DNA of 64,000 nt from Taibaiella sp. (GCA_013815385.1 JACDGL010000006.1:158623-222622), one strand, 5' to 3'; positions 15,901 to 24,777 are shown, counted from the stretch's first letter. Notes: generated from the sequence alone by a model not told the origin. A program made the numbers and translations.

Positions 15901-16869
15901 ATGTTTGCTACCAACACAGTACTAACAAATGCCCTGGAGACCATACAGCTGGAAGCGCAGTCTGTAATAAAGCTGATGCAGTTTGTGAACGGTTCATTTG
16001 CCCGTGCAGTGCGGATCATTCACGAAAGCAAGGGGCGGGTGGTAGTATCCGGTATTGGCAAAAGCGCAGTAATTGCCCAGAAGATCGTGGCTACTTTTAA
16101 CTCTACCGGTACCCCTTCGTTATTTATGCACGCGGCAGATGCCATACACGGCGACCTGGGCATGATACAGCCCGATGATACAGTGATCATCATATCTAAA
16201 AGCGGCGAAAGCCCGGAGATAAAAGTGCTGGTGCCTTTCATAAAGAATTTTGGCAACCCGGTTATAGCTATATGCGGTAGCGAAACTTCTTATCTGGCTA
16301 CCCATGCTGATGTTTTTGTGAACAGCACAGTAGATAAAGAGGCATGCCCTAATAACCTGGCACCCACCACCAGCACCACCGCACAGCTGGTAATGGGCGA
16401 TGCGCTTGCTGTGTGTCTGCTGAAACTGAAGGGGTTTACCTCTAAGGATTTTGCACGGTTCCACCCGGGCGGAGCCCTGGGTAAGCGGCTGTACCTGCGA
16501 GTGGCAGATGTAAATAAGGCAAATGAGAAGCCCCACGTATCGCCCGGTAGTAATATACGGGAGATAATTTATGATATATCAAGCAAGCGGATGGGTGCCA
16601 CCGTAGTATTAAATAAAGAAGGGGGCATAGAAGGCATAATAACGGATGGCGATATACGCCGCATGCTGGAAAAGCACGAGACCTATGCACACCTGCTGGC
16701 AAGCGACATACTGACCCCGGCGCCAAAAACCATAGACGCAGGTGAGTTGGCCGCCTCAGCGCTGGAGCTGATGCAGCAATACGATATTGCACAACTGGTA
16801 GTAACGGATAATGGCACCTATGCAGGTATGCTGCACCTGCACGATCTGTTGAGAGAAGGACTGTACTGA
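15901..16869 (+). CDS. kdsD: Arabinose-5-phosphate isomerase (SIS + two CBS domains)
   Basis: KdsD converts ribulose 5-phosphate to arabinose 5-phosphate for KDO of lipopolysaccharide. The 322-residue protein has an N-terminal SIS domain (GIGKSAVIAQKIVATFNSTG, HGDLGMIQPDD, ISKSGESPEI, LAPTTSTTAQLVMGDALA, FARFHPGGALGKRL), followed by two CBS domains with GIITDGDIRRML and LDDLL-like HDLLREG. Length and order match the KpsF/GutQ family. I start at the ATG at 15901; a longer frame from a TTG at 15841 is not supported. Confidence 0.94.
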   Translation: MFATNTVLTNALETIQLEAQSVIKLMQFVNGSFARAVRIIHESKGRVVVSGIGKSAVIAQKIVATFNSTGTPSLFMHAADAIHGDLGMIQPDDTVIIISKSGESPEIKVLVPFIKNFGNPVIAICGSETSYLATHADVFVNSTVDKEACPNNLAPTTSTTAQLVMGDALAVCLLKLKGFTSKDFARFHPGGALGKRLYLRVADVNKANEKPHVSPGSNIREIIYDISSKRMGATVVLNKEGGIEGIITDGDIRRMLEKHETYAHLLASDILTPAPKTIDAGELAASALELMQQYDIAQLVVTDNGTYAGMLHLHDLLREGLY

Positions 16870-16896
16870 TTTATTTTATCCTGTCGGGGTCCCGCC

Positions 16897-16920
16897 CTTG
16901 TTGGTGTCCTCACCAACAAG
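16897..16920. repeat. REP-like palindrome A, upstream of RAYT 1
   Basis: CTTGTTGGTG-TCCT-CACCAACAAG: a perfect 10-bp stem with a 4-nt loop, preceded by CCCGCC and followed by CTCACGA. It belongs to a five-member family in this window with the core TGTTGGTG...CACCAACA. Confidence 0.85.
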
Positions 16921-16949
16921 CTCACGAATATTCTTATCTTAGGTTACCA

Positions 16950-17465
16950 ATGTTGATCAAATACGACTGCACCTTCTTCACTGCCACAATATTAGAATGG
17001 AAACATGCTTTGGCAGAGGCTGAGGGCAAACAAATCATTACCGACAGCCTGAGCTTTTTGGTAAATGATGGCAGAGCATATGTGAATGCATTTGTAATAA
17101 TGGATAACCATATCCATTTGATATGGCATATACGTGAACCGCATAACCGTGAAGTAGTACAGAGGGATTTTTTGAGATACACTGCGAGTGAGATAATAAA
17201 GCGAATACGGCAGTTAGCCCCTGAGCGGCTTAATGAATATAGGGTAAATGCCGCGGACAGAAAATATCAGATATGGGAACGGAATGCACTGAGTATAGCA
17301 TTATGGAGCGAAGAGGTGCTTTTGCAAAAAATTAATTACCTTCATCAAAACCCGGTAAGAAAGGGTTTTTGTGAAAGACCTGAAGACTATAAGTATAGCA
17401 GTGCCGGGTATTATCTGACTGGCGATAAGAGGTATTCATTTTTAACCCATTTCAGATATGCCTAA
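16950..17465 (+). CDS. REP-associated tyrosine transposase (RAYT), copy 1
   Basis: 171 residues, Y1/IS200-like transposase of the TnpA_REP class, single-strand DNA nickases thought to move or shape REP palindromes. The HUH motif is His54-Ile-His56 in VIMDNHIHLIWH; the conserved NYLHQNPVRKG carries a Tyr (Tyr130) that is the likely nucleophile, followed by PEDYKYSSAGYY. The gene is bracketed by palindrome A upstream and palindrome B, in inverted orientation, downstream. It aligns without gaps to copy 2 at 32324-32836 through the catalytic motifs. It looks intact. Confidence 0.9.
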   Translation: MLIKYDCTFFTATILEWKHALAEAEGKQIITDSLSFLVNDGRAYVNAFVIMDNHIHLIWHIREPHNREVVQRDFLRYTASEIIKRIRQLAPERLNEYRVNAADRKYQIWERNALSIALWSEEVLLQKINYLHQNPVRKGFCERPEDYKYSSAGYYLTGDKRYSFLTHFRYA

Positions 17466-17477
17466 CCCTTCGCGAGC

Positions 17478-17499
17478 CTGTTGGTGAGGACACCAACAG
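17478..17499. repeat. REP-like palindrome B, downstream of RAYT 1
   Basis: CTGTTGGTG-AGGA-CACCAACAG, a perfect 9-bp stem. It is the reverse complement orientation relative to palindrome A: on the minus strand it is followed by GCTCGCGA, like the tail of A. Confidence 0.85.
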
Positions 17500-17609
17500 T
17501 GGCGAAAAAAATATTTTAAAGCATTCGCTATCTCTTTAGTAAGAGCAGCCTAGTCCTGAAGCAGAGACTCCGCTGGGGCGATATTATTGACTCTAATCAA
17601 CATGAATTT

Positions 17610-18209
17610 TCAAAAATACTCAGCCTTTAATTCTTGAACTTCCCGATATGATAAATTTAACATGGTAATCAGGTCATGGAAACCAATTAAACCTGACTTA
17701 CAATATTCAATCAACAGCGGTTTAATTAATACAATGTCATCTGATTTTTTGCGTTGAAAAAATACTTTTCTTTCGCCACCATTTACGAAGTAAATAGTAA
17801 TACTATTATCGATACCGTTAGACAATAATCCATTTAAGCTGCGAAAGGAGATACCAGTCTCCTGTCCGTCCCAATCATAGAAATAAAATTTGAGTGTTTT
17901 TATATCAGTAATTGGAATTGTTTTACTATCAAAAATAATTTTTTCTGGTTTCAGCTGTATTTCTCCTTGAATATAACCTTTTAGCATTTTATGGGTTGAA
18001 TACCTTGTGAATAGTCTATAAATAAAGTGAATAAAAAATATAAACGCTAAAGACAATCTTAGCACCAAATTAAGTTGCTCGCCAATGGGTAATACTATGA
18101 CCAAACAGATCGCGCCCATCAGTGTAAAATTAATAGCATCCGGAGTCCAATAAAATTTCTTTACTGGATAGAAAATCGGATATGATATTGCAATTTCAAC
18201 ATTCTCCAC
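17610..18209 (-). CDS. Hypothetical membrane protein, AT-rich gene
   Basis: About 199 residues with no recognised family. Two adjacent transmembrane helices (about residues 27-72, with MGAICLVIVLPIG and LRLSLAFIFFIHFIYRLF) are followed by a beta-rich soluble domain (KPEKIIFDSKTIPITDIKTL, SITIYFVNGGERKVFFQRKK) of the kind seen in PH-like or regulatory domains. I choose the GTG at 18209 because GGAG lies 6 nt upstream and because a longer frame would overlap ruvC. The codon usage is visibly more AT-rich than that of its neighbours, and it lies next to the RAYT, so acquisition is possible. Confidence 0.55.
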   Translation of the reverse strand: MENVEIAISYPIFYPVKKFYWTPDAINFTLMGAICLVIVLPIGEQLNLVLRLSLAFIFFIHFIYRLFTRYSTHKMLKGYIQGEIQLKPEKIIFDSKTIPITDIKTLKFYFYDWDGQETGISFRSLNGLLSNGIDNSITIYFVNGGERKVFFQRKKSDDIVLIKPLLIEYCKSGLIGFHDLITMLNLSYREVQELKAEYF

Positions 18210-18246
18210 GTTATCTCCAATATAACATTTTTCACGGTTTTGTTTC

Positions 18247-18837
18247 CTACTTCTGCACCCGCTCCGGATTAGCCGATATAAACGCATCCCAAGATGATGC
18301 CTTTTTAGCCGACTTCTTCGCGGCCGTTGGTAACTCGCTCTTCAACTCCGGATTACGGTTCTGGTAATGATGGCACAGCGCTACCGCCACGGCATCGGAG
18401 GCATCCATAAAGCGTATGTCTTCTGTGAACTTTAAGGTATGCTGCAGCATTACCCACACTTGCTCCTTAGTGGCATTACCCCGGCCGGTAACTGATTGCT
18501 TTATTTTACGCGGTGCATATTCGGTTGCCTGCAGCCCGCACATCATGGCAGCAGCCATAGCCACACCCTGCGCGCGGCCCAGCTTTAGCATACTCTGTAC
18601 ATTCTTCCCGAAGAAAGGCGCCTCTATTGCTACGGCAACAGGCATGTGCAGTTTTATCAGGCTATCCATCTTATTGAATATCGCTTCCAGCCGTTCGGCG
18701 TGGTCCTTATTCTTCGAAAGTTGCAATACCCCCATTTCTACCAGTGAAACATTACTTTTGTTCACTGCTATAAGGCCGTAGCCCATTACTAAAGTGCCTG
18801 GATCTATACCGAGTATGATGTGTGGATGCGGGTGCAA
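18247..18837 (-). CDS. ruvC: Holliday junction endodeoxyribonuclease RuvC
   Basis: RuvC resolves Holliday junctions with RuvAB during recombination. The acidic catalytic residues are visible: Asp in ILGIDPGTLVMGYG, Glu in VAIEAPFFGKN, and the Asp pair in RFMDASDAVAVALCHH. The RNase H-like fold and the GRGNATKEQV stretch complete the family. The frame is open to 18879, but homology starts near 18837 (TTG), and a TACTTTTG promoter at 18856-18863 agrees with this shorter start. A Lys/Ala-rich tail (AAKKSAKKASSWDAF) extends the usual C-terminus. Confidence 0.93.
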   Translation of the reverse strand: MHPHPHIILGIDPGTLVMGYGLIAVNKSNVSLVEMGVLQLSKNKDHAERLEAIFNKMDSLIKLHMPVAVAIEAPFFGKNVQSMLKLGRAQGVAMAAAMMCGLQATEYAPRKIKQSVTGRGNATKEQVWVMLQHTLKFTEDIRFMDASDAVAVALCHHYQNRNPELKSELPTAAKKSAKKASSWDAFISANPERVQK

Positions 18838-18841
18838 ATGA

Positions 18842-19792
18842 TTGATATTCTTGAACAAAAGTACCAAAATATGGCTCAATTACAGTATTGGCGCTGCCCT
18901 CTCGGTATTGCTGCTCTGGGGTATTTACCTGCAGGTAGCCAGCCAGCTCCATAGTATCAATGCCGATAGCTGGAAGCATACCGGCGATCGTGTTTTCATT
19001 TATGCCTGCCTTTTGCTGATGCCGGTAAATATATGCCTCGAAGCATGGAAATGGCAAAAGCTGGCCAGTTCGGCTACACCCATATCTTTCGGCTATGCCT
19101 TACAAAGCTACATGGCAGGGCTGGCCTTCTCTATGGTTACACCCAACAGGATAGGGGAATACCCCGGCCGTATCCTCTACATGAAGCGAAAGAATACTTT
19201 TCGCCTCATAAGTGTTTCCATACTTGGCGCTATGGCACAGATGCTGGCTCTTTTTGTATTCGGTACTATGGGTCTGATATATTATAATATCGCTTTCCCC
19301 GGTACTATTTGGCTCATCCTGCTCGGTGGTTGTATTGTGGTTACACTGTTTATAGTGTGGCTATACCTGCACATAGAAACATGGTTGCCATTGCTGGGAA
19401 GATTTAAATGGGCGAGGAAATATAATATATATGCGCAATTGCTGAAAAGGTTCCAGCGTAAGGAACAATTACAGATATTCCTTATATCGCTGCTGCGATT
19501 TGGGGTATTTACGGCACAGTATTTGTTTTTTCTAAGGTGGATGAATGTTGAAATGCCGCTTGCGCAGGGCTATTGTATGGCATCCCTGTTTTTCTGGGCT
19601 ATAGCTATTATTCCCTCTATAGCGCTTGCAGAGCTTGGGGAAAGGGGGCAGGTAAGCTTATTTATTTTTCATCATTTCTCTGCTAATACGCTTGGTATAC
19701 TGGGCGCTACCATGGGGATATGGTTCCTCAACCTGATAATACCTTCAATTATTGGCAGTATATTGTTGTTGAGGATGAGGGTATTGCGGTGA
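18842..19792 (+). CDS. YbhN / lysylphosphatidylglycerol synthase-type flippase-fold membrane protein
   Basis: 316 residues with about eight membrane helices. The pattern LEAWKWQKLA, SYMAGLAFSMVTPNRIGEYPGRI and SIALAELGERGQVSLFIF, with its conserved Asn-Arg-x-Gly-Glu, matches the YbhN/LPG_synthase_TM (UPF0104) family. There is no C-terminal transferase domain, so it is probably a lipid-handling membrane protein, not an aminoacyl-PG synthase. The start is a TTG at 18842 (or 18851), just 4 nt from the divergent ruvC start. It heads a four-gene operon: YbhN-like, DUF3108, ammonia-lyase, FabG. Confidence 0.8.
   Translation: MIFLNKSTKIWLNYSIGAALSVLLLWGIYLQVASQLHSINADSWKHTGDRVFIYACLLLMPVNICLEAWKWQKLASSATPISFGYALQSYMAGLAFSMVTPNRIGEYPGRILYMKRKNTFRLISVSILGAMAQMLALFVFGTMGLIYYNIAFPGTIWLILLGGCIVVTLFIVWLYLHIETWLPLLGRFKWARKYNIYAQLLKRFQRKEQLQIFLISLLRFGVFTAQYLFFLRWMNVEMPLAQGYCMASLFFWAIAIIPSIALAELGERGQVSLFIFHHFSANTLGILGATMGIWFLNLIIPSIIGSILLLRMRVLR
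18856..18863 (-). promoter_or_regulatory. -7 promoter element (TACTTTTG) for ruvC
   Basis: Exact TAnnTTTG on the minus strand, 18 nt before the chosen ruvC start. It lies inside the first codons of the divergent gene. Confidence 0.45.
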
Positions 19793-19820
19793 TAATCGTT
19801 TTAAACTGTATTAATAATTT

Positions 19821-20624
19821 ATGAATTTGCTCACAAGGACAGGATACTTATTTACGATAGGATTATTAATAGTTCAGGGTGCCTGGGCGCAGAATGATTT
19901 TTGCGGCATCAGGAACACCAGCTTCCAGGAGGGCGAGCGAATGCACTTCAAAGTGTATTACAATGTGAGCAAGCTATGGATAGGCGCAGGCGATGCGGTA
20001 TTCACTACTGCTCTGGAAGAGTTGAATGGTAGAAAGGTGTACCATATCACGGGTGATGGACGCACATCAAAATCTTACGAGATGTTTTACAAGGTGCGTG
20101 ATAATTACGAATCCTTTATAGATGTGGAAACTATGTTGCCGGTTAAGTTCATCCGTAATGTGAACGAAGGCGGGTTTAAGATCTACAACAATGTAACTTT
20201 CAACCAGAAGATTGGGCAGGCTGTATCTACCAAGGGGATATATACAGTACCAAGATGTGTGCAGGATGTGCTATCTACCATCTACTACGCCCGCAATATA
20301 GATTACAATAAATATAAGCCCGGAGACAAGATACCCTTCAGCATGTTCCTCGATGACCAGGTGTACCATCTGTATATACGATACATGGGTAAGGAAGAAG
20401 TAACCACACGCTATGGGAAATTCAATGCCATTAAGATAGTACCCTTGCTGATAGAAGGGACCATATTTAAAGGGGGAGAAAAAATGCAGGTTTGGGTGAG
20501 TGATGATAACAACCATCTGCCCCTGCGTATAGAAAGCCCGATACTGATAGGCAGCGTAAAGGTGGACCTAATGGGATACGATAATCTTAGAAATCCGGTT
20601 ACCAGCCTTATAAAAAAGAAATAA
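19821..20624 (+). CDS. DUF3108 domain-containing secreted protein
   Basis: 267 residues with a signal peptide (MNLLTRTGYLFTIGLLIVQGAWAQ). The mature chain starts FQEGERMHFKVYYNVSKLWIGAG, the hallmark opening of DUF3108, and contains the later GEKMQVWVSDDNNHLPLRIESPI (the W-x-S-D-D-x-x-x-x-P motif typical of the family). Members are periplasmic beta-proteins of unknown role, possibly envelope or lipid related. It lies 28 nt after the YbhN-like gene and 42 nt before the ammonia-lyase gene. Confidence 0.85.
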   Translation: MNLLTRTGYLFTIGLLIVQGAWAQNDFCGIRNTSFQEGERMHFKVYYNVSKLWIGAGDAVFTTALEELNGRKVYHITGDGRTSKSYEMFYKVRDNYESFIDVETMLPVKFIRNVNEGGFKIYNNVTFNQKIGQAVSTKGIYTVPRCVQDVLSTIYYARNIDYNKYKPGDKIPFSMFLDDQVYHLYIRYMGKEEVTTRYGKFNAIKIVPLLIEGTIFKGGEKMQVWVSDDNNHLPLRIESPILIGSVKVDLMGYDNLRNPVTSLIKKK

Positions 20625-20666
20625 GCCCTTATTTTTACACGCACACACATACTTCTCTAATTTATC

Positions 20667-22220
20667 ATGATATCTATCGGGGGCAGAAAGCTTGACATAC
20701 AACTGTTTGAACAGATCATTATAGGGCAACAAGAATTTACAGTATCCCCGGCAGCTATTAAGGAAGTCTCGCGTAGCTATCAGTTCCTTACCACTTTTTC
20801 TAAAGACAAGCTTATTTACGGCATCAATACCGGCTTCGGGCCTATGGTGCAGTACCGTATAGATGATGCTGACCGCAGGCAGCTGCAATACAACCTGGTG
20901 CGCAGCCATAGTTCCGGCATGGGACAATTGCTTTCACCGTTGCATAGCAGGGCGTTAATGCTGGCGCGTATGCATACATTGTTGCTGGGCTATTCGGGCA
21001 TACATGCAGATGCTGCAATACTGATGGCTACCCTTATCAATAACCGGGCTTATCCATGCGTATATGCGCATGGCGGTGTAGGTGCCAGTGGCGACCTGGT
21101 ACAACTGGCACACCTGGCGCTGGGCCTGATAGGCGAGGGAGACTTTTGGTATAATGGTAAAATAGTACCAGCCGTACAGGTATTTAAGAAGTTGGGTATA
21201 GAACCCATGCAGATACACATACGCGAGGGGCTGGCTATACTTAATGGCACATCTGCCATGACGGGTATAGGGGCTCTGAATGTGATAATGGCGCGGCGCC
21301 TGGTGCAGCTGAGCACATTATTTTCCCTGATGGTAAATGAGGTGATGGAAGCATTTGATGACCATTTTTCTGAAGAACTGAATGCCGTAAAAAAACATCG
21401 CGGCCAGCAGCAGGTGGCAGCGTGGATGCGGAGCAATGGTAAAAAAAGCAAACTGCTGTGCAAGCGCGATGCGTTGTACAATAAAAAAATAACTGACCAG
21501 GTAGTAGATGAGCGCGTACAGGAATCCTACTCTATACGTTGTGTTCCGCAGATATTGGGCGCTATACTTGATACTGTTACCAATGCCATAACTGTGGTAG
21601 AGGATGAGTTGAATTCAGTAAACGACAATCCGGTAATAGACAGGAAGAATGGAAATATTTTTCATGGCGGTAATTTTCATGGCGACTATGTAGCGCTGGA
21701 GATGGATAAGGTAAAGATAGCAGTCACCAAGCTGTCTATGCTGGCAGAGCGGCAATTGAATTTTTTGCTCAATCCTGCGATCAACCAAAAGCTACCAGCT
21801 TTTGTAAATGCAGGCAAGCTGGGCCTCAACTTTGGCATGCAGGGCATGCAATACCCTGCTACATCTACTGTTGCGGAGAATCAGGCTTTGAGCACACCCA
21901 TGTATATCCACAGTATTCCCAACAACAATGACAACCAGGATATTGTAAGCATGGGCACTAATGCCGCTATGATGTGCGACAGGGTGATAGATAATACATT
22001 TGAAGTGCTGGCAGTAGAGTTGGCTGCACTGATGCAGGCGGTGGATGTGACCAATGCCGCAGGCAAACTATCGCCTGCTAATAAATGGATATACCAGCAG
22101 GGGCGTAAATTGTTTCCGTATTTTGAGGAAGATATAACCCCCTCTAAAAAATTACAGGCGCTGAAGCAATGGCTGATGGGTACAGACGTTGCAACACACC
22201 TGGGTAAAGAACTAAACTAA
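20667..22220 (+). CDS. Aromatic amino acid ammonia-lyase (HAL/TAL/PAL family)
   Basis: 517 residues. The MIO cofactor triad Ala140-Ser141-Gly142 is intact in GGVGASGDLVQLAHLALG; the catalytic Tyr51 precedes GINTGFGPM; NDNPVID and TSTVAENQ complete the active site. The enzyme removes ammonia from His, Tyr or Phe to give urocanate, coumarate or cinnamate. The selectivity loop reads Ser80-His81 (RSHSSGMG), as in histidine lyases and some tyrosine lyases, not Phe-Leu as in PAL. No hutU/hutI/hutG is nearby; a FabG follows 6 nt later. This pairing is familiar from flexirubin/aryl-polyene clusters, so a tyrosine-derived starter unit is possible. Confidence 0.88.
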   Translation: MISIGGRKLDIQLFEQIIIGQQEFTVSPAAIKEVSRSYQFLTTFSKDKLIYGINTGFGPMVQYRIDDADRRQLQYNLVRSHSSGMGQLLSPLHSRALMLARMHTLLLGYSGIHADAAILMATLINNRAYPCVYAHGGVGASGDLVQLAHLALGLIGEGDFWYNGKIVPAVQVFKKLGIEPMQIHIREGLAILNGTSAMTGIGALNVIMARRLVQLSTLFSLMVNEVMEAFDDHFSEELNAVKKHRGQQQVAAWMRSNGKKSKLLCKRDALYNKKITDQVVDERVQESYSIRCVPQILGAILDTVTNAITVVEDELNSVNDNPVIDRKNGNIFHGGNFHGDYVALEMDKVKIAVTKLSMLAERQLNFLLNPAINQKLPAFVNAGKLGLNFGMQGMQYPATSTVAENQALSTPMYIHSIPNNNDNQDIVSMGTNAAMMCDRVIDNTFEVLAVELAALMQAVDVTNAAGKLSPANKWIYQQGRKLFPYFEEDITPSKKLQALKQWLMGTDVATHLGKELN

Positions 22221-22226
22221 GGCCTG

Positions 22227-22964
22227 GTGGAAAAGAAAAGATACGCACTGGTTACCGGTGGCTCGCGCGGCATAGGGCGTGCTATATGCGTAGCGCTTGC
22301 TGCAAATGGTTACCATATCCTCATCAACTACAAGGGCAATAAAGAAGCCGCAGAAGAGACCGCAAGACTGGTAGCAGAGCAGGGTACATTGGCTACGTTG
22401 CTGTGTTTTGATGTAGCTGCACGCGATGGCGTGCGGAAAGTTTTGACCCAGTGGGCAGAGGATAATAAAGATGCCGTTATAGAAATACTGGTCAACAACG
22501 CAGGTATACGCAACGATACATTACTCCCCATGATGGCCGATGACCAGTGGGACACTGTGCTGGATACCAACCTGCAGGGAATGTACAATGTTACAAAGCA
22601 GGTGCTTACCCCTATGCTGCTCCACCGCTATGGGCGCATCATCAATATTGTATCGCTGAGTGGTATCAAAGGCATGCCAGGGCAGGTAAACTACTCTGCT
22701 GCCAAGGCAGGCGTAATAGGCGCTACCAAGGCGCTGGCCCAGGAAGTAGGTAAGCGTAATATAACCGTTAATGCAATAGCACCCGGCTTTATAAAAACAG
22801 ACATGACCGGTGAGCTCAATGAGCAGGAATTATCAGCAATGATACCCGTAAAGCGTTTCGGAACTCCTGAAGAAGTAGCCGCACTGGCGGCATTTCTCGC
22901 ATCAGCACAGGCTGGCTATATCACCGGGCAGGTGATATCAGTAAACGGCGGCCTCTATACCTGA
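22227..22964 (+). CDS. fabG: 3-oxoacyl-ACP reductase-like short-chain dehydrogenase (FabG-type)
   Basis: 245 residues, SDR fold: cofactor motif VTGGSRGIGRA, the structural NNAG in LVNNAGIRND, catalytic Ser/Tyr/Lys in IVSLSGIKG and VNYSAAKAGVIG, and PGFIKTDMT after. It reduces 3-ketoacyl chains bound to ACP, using NADPH. The GTG start lies 6 nt after the ammonia-lyase stop, so these two are co-translated partners; this suggests a pathway-specific reductase and not the fatty-acid house-keeping one. No ketosynthase or ACP gene is visible in the window. Confidence 0.88.
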   Translation: MEKKRYALVTGGSRGIGRAICVALAANGYHILINYKGNKEAAEETARLVAEQGTLATLLCFDVAARDGVRKVLTQWAEDNKDAVIEILVNNAGIRNDTLLPMMADDQWDTVLDTNLQGMYNVTKQVLTPMLLHRYGRIINIVSLSGIKGMPGQVNYSAAKAGVIGATKALAQEVGKRNITVNAIAPGFIKTDMTGELNEQELSAMIPVKRFGTPEEVAALAAFLASAQAGYITGQVISVNGGLYT

Positions 22965-22966
22965 TC

Positions 22967-23974
22967 TTATTGCTTTATAAATTGGTACACCTGTTTATTG
23001 CCTTGCGCGCTAAGCTGTAGCAGGTACATACCTGTTGGCAATGCTATAGTGTTTATGTGTGTACTGTTGCCTGTTATAGAACCGCTCACCCCGGTTGTTT
23101 TGCCGCTTACGGATATTACTTCGTAAGTAGTGCCGGCAGCGTTATCAACTATTATTTCATTGCGGCTGGTAGTAGGGTACACGGCAATATTTTTCATCGT
23201 TGTATTGCCTATTCCCAAACGTATAGGAGAGAAACGGATGGTCAGGTTATCAAGTGATCCAAGCACCGTCTGTCCGGTATGGGTAACGTTATAAAAATGG
23301 TAATTGATGCTATCAAGGGTGATAGATGTAGGGAAGCCCGCCGGCATATAAAGGGTGCCATCGCCATACCTGTTCTGGCGGTAAGAATAGCCCAGCACAG
23401 GTGACCCGCCTGTAGCTGGAAAATATAAAGATTCATTACCGGAGGTAATGTGAGAGGTGCCGTAGTGCATCTCTATCACATTGGTACCCTCGTACAGCCA
23501 TATCTGGAAGTTGACAAAATCGTTCAGTGTGCTGAAGTTCGCATACTCTTTGGCAAAGCCTGCGTTGGCGACCTGCACTTTAAATATGCGGCTGGGTGCA
23601 GTGCCTTCTGTTTTATAAGTAATAGGAGATGCGCTGGTACCTGCTGCTATGCCCCTGTCTACAAGAGCGGCGCTGTACATCAGGAAGCCATGCAGCAGTG
23701 CATTGGTGGAAGTATCTACAGAAAAACCATTTTCCTTATGCAGGTAAAATACAGGAGTAGTAGTCACATCTACCTGGAAGGTAAAAGGTATGGAGGCTGA
23801 AAAACTCTGTGTGCTATCCCAGGGCGTACTGCTGTTCATAGCAGTGGCGCCTGTTAAAGAAGTGTAGGGGCTGCCCGTTACATTGCTGGGCATATAGATA
23901 ACGCGCTGTGCTACGGCAGGCACAGATGCAGATAGGGCTGCAATGAGCAGGGAGTTAAGTAAAAGGTTCTTCAT
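22967..23974 (-). CDS. T9SS type A sorting domain-containing protein, paralogue of 10628-11605
   Basis: 335 residues from the ATG at 23974 (signal peptide MKNLLLNSLLIAALSASVPAVA). The middle carries FVNFQIWLYEGTNVIEMHYG and ITYKTEGTAPSRIFKVQ, matching the pattern of the secreted protein at 10628-11605. The C-terminal sorting domain is shorter and less canonical (IAVYPTTSRNEIIVD, YEVISVSGKTTG, LPTGMYLLQLSAQG). It is convergent with fabG, with 2 nt between the stops. Role unknown. Confidence 0.82.
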   Translation of the reverse strand: MKNLLLNSLLIAALSASVPAVAQRVIYMPSNVTGSPYTSLTGATAMNSSTPWDSTQSFSASIPFTFQVDVTTTPVFYLHKENGFSVDTSTNALLHGFLMYSAALVDRGIAAGTSASPITYKTEGTAPSRIFKVQVANAGFAKEYANFSTLNDFVNFQIWLYEGTNVIEMHYGTSHITSGNESLYFPATGGSPVLGYSYRQNRYGDGTLYMPAGFPTSITLDSINYHFYNVTHTGQTVLGSLDNLTIRFSPIRLGIGNTTMKNIAVYPTTSRNEIIVDNAAGTTYEVISVSGKTTGVSGSITGNSTHINTIALPTGMYLLQLSAQGNKQVYQFIKQ

Positions 23975-24114
23975 AGGTTGATTATTATTGATGGAAATAT
24001 ACAGAAAAAACAGCAAAATGATTAATCCAAAGCCCTATTGATACAATATCCCAATTCAGAAAGCAGATGTTGAGGCACGGAATTATTACCAACTTATATA
24101 AAGAGTAAAAAATA

Positions 24115-24663
24115 ATGGAAAAATTGCTGAATGTCCGCGTTGCCATCCTTACAGAAGAGGGTTTTGAAGAAGTGGAGCTGACCAGCCCCAAAGAGGCTTT
24201 GGAAAAGGCGGGCGCAAGAGTGGAGATCATATCCACCAAAACCGGAAAAATAAAAGCCTGGGATAAAACCAACTGGGGAATAGAAATAAAAGTGGATAAA
24301 GCATTGGCTGATGTGAAAATTGAAGACTATGATGCCCTGGTACTGCCCGGTGGCGTGATGAACCCCGATAAGCTGCGCCTGAATAAGGATGCGGTGAAGT
24401 TTGCAGGTGATTTTTTAATGTCTGGCAAGCCGCTGGCGGCCATATGCCACGGCCCGCAAACCCTTATAGAAACAGGTATGCTGGAAGGAAGGAAGATGAC
24501 CTCTTTCCCCTCTTTAAAAACAGACCTTACCAACGCCGGAGCTAAATGGGCAGACAAGGAAATGGTGCAGGACGATAACCTGATCACCAGTCGCAAGCCC
24601 GCCGATCTTCCTGCTTTCAATAAAGCGCTGATAGGAGCACTGACCCTGCAGCACCACCAATAA
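24115..24663 (+). CDS. DJ-1/PfpI family protein
   Basis: 182 residues. The nucleophile elbow AAICHGPQTL (Cys111-His112) and the N-terminal RVAILTEEGFEEVEL with its conserved Glu are those of PfpI-type class I glutamine-amidotransferase-like proteins. Members act as glyoxalase III/deglycases or peptidases; the preserved Cys-His pair fits either. It stands alone, divergent from the T9SS protein. Confidence 0.88.
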   Translation: MEKLLNVRVAILTEEGFEEVELTSPKEALEKAGARVEIISTKTGKIKAWDKTNWGIEIKVDKALADVKIEDYDALVLPGGVMNPDKLRLNKDAVKFAGDFLMSGKPLAAICHGPQTLIETGMLEGRKMTSFPSLKTDLTNAGAKWADKEMVQDDNLITSRKPADLPAFNKALIGALTLQHHQ

Positions 24664-24777
24664 AAACCTTTCACTCTTTTGCCTGATTGCCATTGAGCAA
24701 TCAGCATTCTGTTTTCATTTTCGGGAAAATCTGAATGTTTCCTGCACGTTTTCAACCCGTTACGTGCTATCTATTGG

